Positions 6,524-14,489 of a stretch of DNA of 49,889 bases are shown in pieces. Below the pieces are notes generated by a model that made no database searches, was not told where the DNA came from, and saw only the letters and a program-made list of their open reading frames with translations. The position numbers were made by a program, and so were the translations under genes. How positions within the stretch are numbered: position 1 is the first letter of the stretch; every line of letters starts with the position of its first letter. This DNA comes from Planctomycetota bacterium (GTDB lineage Bacteria > Planctomycetota > Planctomycetia > Pirellulales > UBA1268): contig JAGWVR010000014.1 in assembly GCA_018970785.1 (NCBI GenBank), forward strand, positions 1 to 49,889, given 5' to 3'.

Positions 6524-8932
6524 ATGAAGACCAAGTGGACAGCCTGTCTGCTGCTTGTCGCCGGCATCGGATGGGCGGCCGCCGCCCGCGCCGATCTCGC
6601 CGACATGCCGGCCGACGGTGCCGGGACCGCGGCGCTTTCCGCCGCCGATCCCTGCATCGAGGGCGAACCGACGCCCGCCGACGCCCCCATCATCGACGCC
6701 CCGTGCAGCCCGACGCGGCTGGTCCGGGACGTGGTGTTCGAGAACCGTGAATTCACCTGCTGGAAGACCGTCTGCGAGCGGCAGGTGGAGCAGCGCGACA
6801 TCGACTGCATCCGCTACGAGAAGGAAACATCCTTCAAGGAACAGGAATACACGGTCTGCACGCCGGTGTGGGAGTCGCGCACCCGGACGGTGAACTACAC
6901 CCTCACCAAGCCGGTGTGGGAGACGATCACCAAGGAGATCCCCTACACCGTCTGCACGCCGGTGTGGGAGACGCGGCAGCGCGAAATCCGCACCACGGTC
7001 TGCAAGCCGGTGTGGGAGACGCTCACCAAGGAGATCCCCTACACCGTCTGCACGCCGGTCTACGAGACACGCCAGCAGACCTACACCGTCTGCAAGCCGG
7101 TGTGGGAGACGGTCACCAAGGAGATCCCCTACACCGTCTGCAAGCCGGTCTACGAGACGATGAGCCGTGAGATCCCCTACACGGTCTGCAAGCCCGTCTA
7201 CGAGACCCGCCAGCAGGTCTACACGGTCAACAAGCCGGTCTACGAGACCATGTCCCGTGAGATCCCCTACACGGTCAACAAGCCCGTCTATGAGACCCGC
7301 CAGCAGGTGTACACGGTCAACAAGCCGGTCTACGAGACCATGTCCCGCGAGGTTCCCTACACGGTCAACAAGCCCGTCTACGAGACCCGCCAGCAGGTCT
7401 ACACGGTCAACAAGCCGGTCTACGAGACCATGTCCCGCGAGGTTCCTTACACGGTCTGCCGGCCGGTGTACGAAACCCGCGAGCAGGTCTACACGGTCAG
7501 CAAGCCGGTCTACGAGACGATGACCCGCGAGATCCCCTACACGGTCTGCCGGCCGGTGTACGAAACCCGCGAGCAGACCTACACCGTCTGCAGGCCGGTC
7601 CAGGAGACCCGCACCAAGGAAATCCCCTACACCGTCTGCAAGCCGGTGTACGAAACCCGCGAGCAGACCTACACCGTCTGCAAGCCGGTCCAGGAGACCC
7701 GCACCAAGGAGATCCCCTACACCGTCTGCAAGCCGGTGTGGGAGACCCGTGAGCGCGACGTCTGCAAGACGATCTGCAAGCCGGTCCACTACACCAAGAC
7801 CGTGCAGGTCCACTGCGGCCGCTGGGAGACCGAGGTCTGCGAGATCCCCGGACCGGTGATCACCCGCTGCATCCGCGAGCCGGGCTGCTGGGTGTGGGAC
7901 GAGTGCCAGTGCAAGTGCGTCTACCAGCCCGGCGAGGTCCGCCGCGTCGAGGAGCAGTGCCCGCCGCGCCAGGTCACCAAGAAGCGGTGGGTGACCGAGA
8001 TCCGCGAAAAGGAGGTGCAGTGCGTCCGCTACGAGCGTGAGACCGTCGTCGAGAAGCGTTGCGAGAAGGTCTGCCGGATGGTCCCCGAGCAGCGGATCAA
8101 GACCTGCACCTACACCGTCTGCCGGATGGTGCCGGAGCAGCGCTGCCGCACCTACCAGGTCTGCCGGATGGTTTCCGAGCAGCGCGTCCGCACCTGCACC
8201 TACACCGTCTGCCGGATGGTGCCGGAGCAGCGCTGCCGCACCTACCAGGTCTGCCGGATGGTCCCCGAGCAGCGGGTCAAGACCTGTGCCTACCAGGTCT
8301 GCCGGATGGTGCCCGAGCAGCGCGTCCGCACCTACCAGGTGTGCCGCATGGTCCCCGAGCAGCGCGTCCGGACCTGCACCTACCAGGTCTGCCGCATGGT
8401 GCCCGAGCAGCGCGTCCGCACCTACCAGGTGTGCCGCATGGTCCCCGAGCAGCATGTCCGGACCTGCACCTACCAGGTCTGCCGCATGGTGCCCGAGCAG
8501 CGCGTCAAGACCTGCTGCTACAAGGTCTGCCGGATGGTGCCCGAGCAGCGCGTGCGCACCTACCAGGTGTGCCGCATGGTCCCCGAGCAGCGCGTGAAGA
8601 CCTGCTGCTACAAGGTCTGCCGGCTGGTCCCCGAGGAGCAGGTCCGCACCTGCACCTACAAGGTCTGCCGGATCGAGAAGGAGCAGCGTGTCAAGACGTG
8701 CACCCAACGGGTCTGCCGGATGGTCACCGAGCAGTGCTCGAAGGAAGTGCCCTACAAGGTGTGCACGATGGTCCGCGAAACCCGCACCCGCCAGGTGCCG
8801 GTGACGACGGTCCGGCCGGTGCACGAGACGAAGACCATCGACGTGGTGCGGATGGTGCCCAAGCGCGTGCCCTACACCGTGACGCGGCGCGTCCCGATGA
8901 CGGTCTACCGCGAGGAACCCGTCTGCCAGTGA
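6524..8932 (+). CDS. Cys-rich YTV-repeat protein
   Basis: 802 residues, preceded by AGAGGAA at a good distance. Residues 1-24 are a signal peptide (TACLLLVAGIGWAAAARA). Nearly all the rest is short repeats of the planctomycete YTV type (Pfam YTV, known from Rhodopirellula). Block 1 (residues about 108-415) has units like CKPVYETRQQVYTV. A Cys/Trp-rich linker holds WVWDECQCKC. Block 2 (about 515-745) has units like CRMVPEQRVRTYQV. Both blocks alternate 16- and 14-residue units, a 30-residue super-period. Dozens of Cys suggest a disulfide-linked envelope layer, but that role is inference. It stands alone, ending in a strong terminator at 9013-9050. A 918-codon antisense frame across it is a shadow. 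Confidence 0.9.
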   Translation: MKTKWTACLLLVAGIGWAAAARADLADMPADGAGTAALSAADPCIEGEPTPADAPIIDAPCSPTRLVRDVVFENREFTCWKTVCERQVEQRDIDCIRYEKETSFKEQEYTVCTPVWESRTRTVNYTLTKPVWETITKEIPYTVCTPVWETRQREIRTTVCKPVWETLTKEIPYTVCTPVYETRQQTYTVCKPVWETVTKEIPYTVCKPVYETMSREIPYTVCKPVYETRQQVYTVNKPVYETMSREIPYTVNKPVYETRQQVYTVNKPVYETMSREVPYTVNKPVYETRQQVYTVNKPVYETMSREVPYTVCRPVYETREQVYTVSKPVYETMTREIPYTVCRPVYETREQTYTVCRPVQETRTKEIPYTVCKPVYETREQTYTVCKPVQETRTKEIPYTVCKPVWETRERDVCKTICKPVHYTKTVQVHCGRWETEVCEIPGPVITRCIREPGCWVWDECQCKCVYQPGEVRRVEEQCPPRQVTKKRWVTEIREKEVQCVRYERETVVEKRCEKVCRMVPEQRIKTCTYTVCRMVPEQRCRTYQVCRMVSEQRVRTCTYTVCRMVPEQRCRTYQVCRMVPEQRVKTCAYQVCRMVPEQRVRTYQVCRMVPEQRVRTCTYQVCRMVPEQRVRTYQVCRMVPEQHVRTCTYQVCRMVPEQRVKTCCYKVCRMVPEQRVRTYQVCRMVPEQRVKTCCYKVCRLVPEEQVRTCTYKVCRIEKEQRVKTCTQRVCRMVTEQCSKEVPYKVCTMVRETRTRQVPVTTVRPVHETKTIDVVRMVPKRVPYTVTRRVPMTVYREEPVCQ
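6846..7750 (+). repeat. YTV repeat block 1, about 90-bp super-period
   Basis: Tandem 48+42-bp units encode xKPVYETxSREIPYTV and xKPVYETRQQVYTV. Between about 7221 and 7440 several consecutive units have Asn (aac) where flanking units have Cys (tgc), so a Cys-free core sits between Cys-bearing ends. Confidence 0.85.
8065..8690 (+). repeat. YTV repeat block 2, CRMVPEQ units
   Basis: About sixteen tandem units alternate CRMVPEQRVRTCTYQV (16) and CRMVPEQRVRTYQV (14). The units are highly similar at the DNA level, as expected from recent unequal exchange or slippage. Confidence 0.85.
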
Positions 8933-9012
8933 CCCTTCGATGCTGACGCCCCTGCCCCCGGCATGCGCCTGCGGGCCGGCCGGTGGGGACGGGCGGGACG
9001 ATTGGGAGTGGA

Positions 9013-9050
9013 GCGGCCCGGTCCGGCAGGACCGGGCCGCTTCTTTTTTT
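9013..9050 (+). terminator. Intrinsic terminator of the YTV gene
   Basis: A perfect 12-bp stem (GCGGCCCGGTCC / GGACCGGGCCGC) with loop GGCA is followed by TTCTTTTTTT. It lies 80 bases after the YTV stop codon. The U-tract is only on the plus-strand side, so it serves the YTV gene and not the convergent lipoprotein gene. Confidence 0.95.
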
Positions 9051-9062
9051 CCCTCAGCCCGT

Positions 9063-9911
9063 TCACTGCCGCGGAGGCGCCGGTGCGGCGCTTCCGGCAC
9101 CGGCGGCCTGCTGGCCCGGGATGACCGGCGCCACGCCGTTGGCCTCACGGGCCGCCGGCCGGGCGATCGACTCCGTGTCGCCACCGGACTCGCGGGCGGT
9201 CGGCAACGTCGCCTGCTTGCGCATCACGTTCACCGGCGCCGCGCCACGGGCGATCTCGGTGATCGGTTTGAACGTCATCACGCCGTTCTCGAACACCAGC
9301 CCGTAGAGCTCCTGCCCGCCGGTGTGGCAGTCGAATCCGTCGGGGCCGCCACAGCCCGACGTCGGGCAGGTGGCAAACGGCATGAAGCCGACGTAGCGGA
9401 ACCCGTACAGCTGCTTGCCGCATGGCCCCTCGCCGAGGACCGCCTCGTAGAAGCCGAGGGGCACGTTGGTGGCGTTGACGACGAAACCCTCTCCGCCCGC
9501 AGCCATCCGCGCGCCCGCCGCGCCCGCAGGGAGACTGCTGATCAGCGACCCCAGCGCCGTCAGGTTCTCGTCGGTCTGGCTGTCGAGCTGGACGTCGAGA
9601 CCGGTCAGGTTCCACCCTTGGTCGAGCGTGATCGACGTGTTGTTGATGCCGAAGCCGCTCCGGGCGTGGATCGCGTATTCCTCGCTGAAGTCGGGGAGGT
9701 AGACCAGATCGATCGCCACCTGGGTTGTCGAGGCTTCACCGGTCACCGTGTTCACGAACGGTGCCAACTTGAGGTACGGCTTGGGACGGTAGTAGCGGAT
9801 CCCCTTGTCGGTCGGCAGCGGGTTCTTGCGCACGAACGTCCGCGGAACACAGCCGGCCGCGACGAGCGCCACCACCAGAGCGGTCACACACCCCATCCAT
9901 TGGACCCGCAT
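9063..9911 (-). CDS. Uncharacterised lipoprotein
   Basis: 282 residues. The ATG at 9911 has GGAGGG seven bases upstream. The N-terminus MRVQWMGCVTALVVALVAAGC is a lipoprotein signal with lipobox VAAGC, so the mature protein is predicted to be lipid-anchored. The middle contains TTQVAIDLVYLPDFSEEYAIHARSG and a Cys cluster (FATCPTSGCGG, FDCHTGG); the tail is Ala/Pro-rich. I do not recognise a family. It is convergent with the YTV gene and divergent from the esterase gene, with no obvious functional link to either. Confidence 0.75.
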   Translation of the reverse strand: MRVQWMGCVTALVVALVAAGCVPRTFVRKNPLPTDKGIRYYRPKPYLKLAPFVNTVTGEASTTQVAIDLVYLPDFSEEYAIHARSGFGINNTSITLDQGWNLTGLDVQLDSQTDENLTALGSLISSLPAGAAGARMAAGGEGFVVNATNVPLGFYEAVLGEGPCGKQLYGFRYVGFMPFATCPTSGCGGPDGFDCHTGGQELYGLVFENGVMTFKPITEIARGAAPVNVMRKQATLPTARESGGDTESIARPAAREANGVAPVIPGQQAAGAGSAAPAPPRQ

Positions 9912-10104
9912 GGCTTTTCCCTCCGTATCTGGCGGGTTGTGCACGCCGTCACGACCGGAAGAATCGGAACCGTCGGCACCACGACCCCACCCGAACGGGC
10001 GGCGGCGCCATCTTTTCGGCACCTTGCCCAGGTTTCCCGGTGCTCCTGCCGGTTTCGTCGGAGGTCCACCGCGGCCGATGGGCGGCGGGGCGTATATTCC
10101 GCCG

Positions 10105-11142
10105 ATGCCGTCTCCCGACCGACCCCCCGCCCGCCGCGACTTCCTCACCACCACTGCCGCGGGCGTCGCGGTGCTGGGAAGGGCTCCGGCCCGAGCCAGC
10201 GCCGCAGACTCCTCGATGCCGACGTTCCGCGACCACTTGCTCCGTTGCCTCGGCGGGCCCTGGCCCGAGCCCTGCCCGCTGGAACCGCGGGTCAGGCAGA
10301 CGACCCGCGCCGACGGCTACCGGATCGAGCGGATCGACTATCAGGTCGAACCCGGCGACCGCGTGCCGGCGCTCGTGCTGGTGCCCGACGGCGTCGACGC
10401 CGGCCGGCCGGCCGCCGCCGTCTGCGTCTGGCACCAGCACAACGGCGAGTGGCATCTCGGCAAGAGCGAGCCGGCCGGCCTCGCCGGCGATCCCGCGCAG
10501 CACGTCGGCGTGAAGCTGGTGCGCGAGGGCTACGTCGTCCTCTGCCCCGACGCTCTGTGCTTCGAGGAGCGCCGCGACGCGACGCTCGCGAACGGCGACT
10601 TCGAGCGCTTCGAGTTCCTCCGCCTCACCGTGGCGGGAACGTGCATGGCCTGGAAGAACATCCTCGACATGCGCCGGGCGGTGGACTACCTCTGCGGCCG
10701 CCCCGACGTCCGCGCCGACAGGATCGGCTGCTTCGGCCACTCGATGGGTTCGACGCACACCTGGCTGGTGGGGCCGTGGGAGGATCGCCTGGTGTGCCTC
10801 GTGGGCAACTGCTGCCTCCCGACCTACGCCGCGATCGAGCGGACGAAGATCCTCCACTGCTTTCCCAACTTCATCCCCGGGATCCATGCCCACGGCGACA
10901 CGCCCGACATCGCCGCGCTCGTCGCCCCCCGCGCCCTGCTCCTCAACCTCGGCGAGACCGACCCGGGCAGCCCGATCGCCGAGGCGCGCCGCGGCGTCGA
11001 CGCGATCGCGGCCGCGTACCGCGCTGCCGGAGCCGCCGACCGCTTCGAGTCGTTCGTCGAGCCGGGGGTCGGCCACGCCTTCACCCCGGCGATGTGGGAG
11101 CGGACGAGCGCCTGGTTCGGCCGGTTCCTCAGGGGGGCATGA
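10105..11142 (+). CDS. Tat-exported alpha/beta-hydrolase (dienelactone hydrolase/acetyl esterase-like)
   Basis: 345 residues. The N-terminus has a twin-arginine signal (ARRDFLTTTAAGVAVLG), suggesting export in folded form. The hydrolase core shows a nucleophile elbow GHSMGS, a probable acid in GETDPGS and a catalytic His in PGVGHAFTP. Early sequence RVPALVLVPDG and CVWHQHNG fits esterases of the large planctomycete family annotated as acetylxylan esterase or dienelactone hydrolase; the substrate is unknown. The stop overlaps the start of the L-serine dehydratase gene (ATGA, 11139-11142), so translation of the two is probably coupled, which is odd given a secreted and a cytosolic product. Confidence 0.82.
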   Translation: MPSPDRPPARRDFLTTTAAGVAVLGRAPARASAADSSMPTFRDHLLRCLGGPWPEPCPLEPRVRQTTRADGYRIERIDYQVEPGDRVPALVLVPDGVDAGRPAAAVCVWHQHNGEWHLGKSEPAGLAGDPAQHVGVKLVREGYVVLCPDALCFEERRDATLANGDFERFEFLRLTVAGTCMAWKNILDMRRAVDYLCGRPDVRADRIGCFGHSMGSTHTWLVGPWEDRLVCLVGNCCLPTYAAIERTKILHCFPNFIPGIHAHGDTPDIAALVAPRALLLNLGETDPGSPIAEARRGVDAIAAAYRAAGAADRFESFVEPGVGHAFTPAMWERTSAWFGRFLRGA

Positions 11143-12746
11143 TGGCGGCGGTCAGCATCTTCAACGACGTCATCGGCCCGGTGATGCGCGGCCCGTCGAG
11201 CTCGCACTGCGCCGCGGCGCTGCGGATCGGACGCATCGCCCGCGATCTCCTCGGCGGCACCCCGGACACGGTGCGCGTCGAGTTCGACCGCGCCGGGTCG
11301 CTCCCCACGACGCATCAGTCGCAGGGCTCCGACATGGGCCTGTGCGGCGGGCTGCTCGGCTGGGAAGCGAGTGCCGACGGGCTCCCCGAGTCGCCCGCCG
11401 CCCTCGCGGCCGCGGGATGCCGTCTGGAGTTCGCCACGGTCGACGTCGGCGACCCCCACCCCGCCACCTACCGCCTCGCGCTGGCCGGCCACGGGCGCCA
11501 CCACGCCCTCCGCGCGATCTCGACCGGCGGGGGCATGATCGAGGTCGTCGACATCGACGGCTTCGCGCTGGCGCTCGCCGGCGACGCCCACGAGACGCTG
11601 GTCTGGCACGCCGACGGCGCGGTCGCCGAGCGGATCCGCGCCCGGCTGGCCGCCGCAGCCGACGTCGACGCGGTTCGGCTCCACGCGCGCGGCGCCGCGG
11701 CGGGCGGCGGCTGGCTCGTCCAGGCCAGTGCGGCGGGGTTCGTCGCCGACGACGGCCTCGGGACCGCCCCCGGCGACGGCACCGTGGTGCGGCGCCTCGC
11801 ACCGGTGCTCCCCGTGCCCACGCGCCGCTCGTCACGGGTCCCGTTCTCGACCGCCGCCGCCCTGCTGGCCGCCGACGCCGGCCGGGGCCTGCCGCTGTCG
11901 GACCATGCGATCGACTACGAATGCCAGCGTGGCACCCTGCCCGCCGGGCGCGTGCTGGAGATGATGGCCGAGATCGTCCGCATCCTCAGGCGTTCGATCG
12001 CCCAGGGGATCGCCGGCACGGACCACGCCGACCGCGTCCTCGGCCACCAGTCGGGGGAGTTCGCCCGGCTGCTCGCCGCCGGCCGGCTGCTCGACGGCGG
12101 CGCGCTCGACCGGACGGTGCTCTACGTCACGGCGCTGATGGAGGTGAAAAGCGCGCTGGGGGTGATCGTGGCGATGCCCACGGCCGGGGCCTGCGCGGCG
12201 TTGCCGGGCGTGGTGATCGCCGCCGCCGAGCGGATGGGGAAGAGCGACGAGGAGATCGCCCGCGCCCTCCTCGCCGCCGGCCTCGTCGGCGTGTTCATCG
12301 CCACCGCCTGGACGTTCGCCGCGGAGGTCGGCGGTTGCCAGGCCGAGGGGGGGGCCGCGGCGGCGATGGCGGCGGCTGCCCTGGTGACCCTCGCCGGCGG
12401 GCCGACGCCGCGGGCGTTGGCGGCGGCGTCGATGGCGCTGCAGAGCATGATCGGCCTGGTCTGCGATCCGGTCGCCAACCGCGTCGAGGCGCCGTGCCTG
12501 GGAAAGAACGTGATGGCGGCCGCCAACGCCCTGGCCTGTGCGAACATGGCGCTGGCCGGATTCGACGAGGTGATCCCGCTCGACGAGGTGATCGAGACGG
12601 CGCGGCGGGTCGGGAACCAGATGCCCCGCGAGCTGCGCTGCACGGCGCTGGGTGGCTTGTCGATCACGCCGACGTCGCTGGCGATCCAGGCCCGGCTCGA
12701 GGCGGCCCGCGCCGGCTGTGGCAAGGCGGGCTGCGGCTGCGGGTGA
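11139..12746 (+). CDS. sdaA: L-serine ammonia-lyase, iron-sulfur type, single chain
   Basis: Converts L-serine to pyruvate and ammonia using a [4Fe-4S] cluster. 535 residues with regulatory beta domain first (IFNDVIGPVMRGPSSSH, SDMGLCGGLLG) and catalytic alpha domain second (GTDHADRVLGHQ, MPTAGACAALPGV, EVGGCQAEGG, LVCDPVANRVEAPCLGKN). The Cys residues in the last two motifs correspond to the cluster ligands of the family. The usual GPSSSHTA is GPSSSHCA here. It ends in a Cys/Gly tail (CGKAGCGCG) that could bind metal; this is unusual. It is coupled to the upstream esterase gene by ATGA and followed 29 bases later by a sulfatase gene. Confidence 0.93.
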   Translation: MMAAVSIFNDVIGPVMRGPSSSHCAAALRIGRIARDLLGGTPDTVRVEFDRAGSLPTTHQSQGSDMGLCGGLLGWEASADGLPESPAALAAAGCRLEFATVDVGDPHPATYRLALAGHGRHHALRAISTGGGMIEVVDIDGFALALAGDAHETLVWHADGAVAERIRARLAAAADVDAVRLHARGAAAGGGWLVQASAAGFVADDGLGTAPGDGTVVRRLAPVLPVPTRRSSRVPFSTAAALLAADAGRGLPLSDHAIDYECQRGTLPAGRVLEMMAEIVRILRRSIAQGIAGTDHADRVLGHQSGEFARLLAAGRLLDGGALDRTVLYVTALMEVKSALGVIVAMPTAGACAALPGVVIAAAERMGKSDEEIARALLAAGLVGVFIATAWTFAAEVGGCQAEGGAAAAMAAAALVTLAGGPTPRALAAASMALQSMIGLVCDPVANRVEAPCLGKNVMAAANALACANMALAGFDEVIPLDEVIETARRVGNQMPRELRCTALGGLSITPTSLAIQARLEAARAGCGKAGCGCG

Positions 12747-12775
12747 GACGCGGGCGCTTCCGGGGAGACCGACCG

Positions 12776-14287
12776 ATGCGGATCGTGCACGCCGTGATGC
12801 TGCTGGCGATGCTCGTCGCCGCGTGGGGGAGCGCGGCCCGGGCCGCCGACCGCCTCCCCAACGTCGTCATCCTCTACGCCGACGACTTCGGATACGGGGA
12901 CCTCGGGTGCCAGAATCCGGACTCGAAGATCCCCACCCCCCACCTCGACCGCCTCGCCGCGGCCGGAACGCGGTTCACCGACGCCCACAGTTCGTCGGGG
13001 GTCTGCACGCCGAGCCGCTACGCGCTCCTCCACGGCCGGGCCCACTGGCGCAAGTTCCACGGGATCGTCAACGCCTTCGACCCGCCGATCCTCGACGCCG
13101 AGCGGCTCACACTCGCCGAACTGTTCCGCGGCAAGGGCTACGCCACGGCGGCGATCGGCAAATGGCACCTCGGCTGGGACTGGGAGGCGATTCGCCGCCC
13201 CGGCGCCGAGCCGCGCGTCGAGAAGGGCAACCGCGTGTTCGGCCCGGGCGATTTCGACTGGTCGCGGCCGATCCCCGGCGGTCCGCTCGACCACGGGTTC
13301 GACACCTATTTCGGCGACGACGTCCCGAACTTTCCCCCCTACGCCTGGTTCGAGAACGACCGGCTGCCGTTTCCCCCCACCGTCGATCTCGCGATCACGG
13401 CCGAGACCGCCGAGGGGAACTGGGAATGCCGTGCCGGCCCGGCCGTCGCCGGCTGGGATTTCCACGCCGTCATGCCCCGGCTCACCGAGCGCGCCGTGGC
13501 GTGGATCGGGGAGCAGTCGGCCGCCCGGCCGTTCTTCCTCTATTTTCCGTTCACGTCGCCGCACGCCCCGATCGTGCCCACCGCGGAGTTCGCGGGGCGG
13601 TCCGGCGCCGGCGGCTACGGCGACTTCGTCGTCCAGACCGACGCCGCGGTCGGGGCGGTGCTCGGCGCCCTCGAGGCAGCCGGCCTCGCCGACGACACGA
13701 TCATGATCTTCTCCTCCGACAACGGCCCCGAGCGCTACGCCTACGAGCGGATCCGCCGCTTCGGCCACCGGAGCATGGGGCCGCTCCGTGGCCTCAAGCG
13801 TGACCTCTGGGAGGGGGGCCACCGCGTGCCGCTGGTCATCCGCTGGCCGGGCAGGGTGCCGGCCGGCCGGGTGGAACCGGGGCTCGTCGCCCAGATGGAC
13901 CTGTTCGCCTCGCTGGCGGCGCTGGTCGGTGCGGAGGTCCCGGCGGGGTCGGCCGAGGACAGCCTCGACCAACGGGCGTGCCTGCTCGGCACGGGCCCCT
14001 CGCGCCGCACCACGCTGATCCACAATACGGCCGCCGGTCGCTACGCGATCCGCGACGGCGACTGGGTGCTCATCGACGGTCCGAGCGGCGGCATCAGCCA
14101 GGTCCCCGACTGGTACGTTTCCGAGCGCGGCGACACGCCTCACGGCCAGCCGGGGGAACTGTTCGACCTCCGTGCCGACCTCGCCCAGAAACACAACCGC
14201 TACGCCGACGAGCCCGACCGCGTCGCCGACCTGAGGCGCCGGCTCCGTGAGATCGTCGGCGACCGGCTCACGGCCGGTGGCCGGTAG
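12776..14287 (+). CDS. Secreted Cys-type (type I) sulfatase
   Basis: 503 residues. The ATG at 12776 has GGGGAG eight bases upstream. A signal peptide covers residues 1-24. The alkaline-phosphatase-fold core begins NVVILYADDFGYGDLG with the metal-binding Asp pair at about 36-37. Cys77 lies in CTPSRYALLHGR, matching the C-x-P-S-R signature whose Cys is turned into formylglycine. Further motifs are GKWHLG, FTSPHAP, SSDNGPE and KRDLWEGGHRVPLVIRWPG. It would remove sulfate from sulfated polysaccharides outside the cytoplasm, an activity greatly expanded in marine planctomycetes. It probably belongs to the same transcript as the esterase and L-serine dehydratase genes. Confidence 0.93.
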   Translation: MRIVHAVMLLAMLVAAWGSAARAADRLPNVVILYADDFGYGDLGCQNPDSKIPTPHLDRLAAAGTRFTDAHSSSGVCTPSRYALLHGRAHWRKFHGIVNAFDPPILDAERLTLAELFRGKGYATAAIGKWHLGWDWEAIRRPGAEPRVEKGNRVFGPGDFDWSRPIPGGPLDHGFDTYFGDDVPNFPPYAWFENDRLPFPPTVDLAITAETAEGNWECRAGPAVAGWDFHAVMPRLTERAVAWIGEQSAARPFFLYFPFTSPHAPIVPTAEFAGRSGAGGYGDFVVQTDAAVGAVLGALEAAGLADDTIMIFSSDNGPERYAYERIRRFGHRSMGPLRGLKRDLWEGGHRVPLVIRWPGRVPAGRVEPGLVAQMDLFASLAALVGAEVPAGSAEDSLDQRACLLGTGPSRRTTLIHNTAAGRYAIRDGDWVLIDGPSGGISQVPDWYVSERGDTPHGQPGELFDLRADLAQKHNRYADEPDRVADLRRRLREIVGDRLTAGGR

Positions 14288-14489
14288 CCACCGCGGCCGG
14301 TCGGCAGTGGCCCGCACGGGGTCCGGCGGCGGTCCGCGGTTCGACTCCACGGCGCGTGGCGGAAACGCCGACGAACGTTGGCGGGCCCTCTCCCGCGGCA
14401 CCGGGAAATGCGTTTTTCGCCCGGAAAATTGACTCCGGCCGAACCGCGGGGTAGGCCTGACCGTAGAGGAACTCACCTCCGGGGATCCC

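Noticed and set aside
6846..8690. YTV-coding repeats considered as CRISPR or satellite DNA
   Set aside because: They are in frame throughout one long gene with unit lengths of 42 and 48 bases and no spacers.
6428..9184. 918-codon minus-strand frame opposite the YTV gene, rich in LADGVGDLLG-like repeats
   Set aside because: It is the antisense image of the repeat-encoding plus strand. The plus strand has the signal peptide, ribosome site, YTV family match and terminator.
8940..11138. Upstream part of the long plus-strand frame that ends in L-serine dehydratase
   Set aside because: Before 11139 the frame runs through the terminator, the antisense of the lipoprotein gene and the esterase gene in the wrong frame. 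The family N-terminus starts at 11139.
14397..14413. Possible sigma-54 site GGCACCGGGAAATGC before the FG-GAP/FKBP gene
   Set aside because: The GG to GC spacing is 11 instead of 10, and no TGGGGCGA motif lies upstream.
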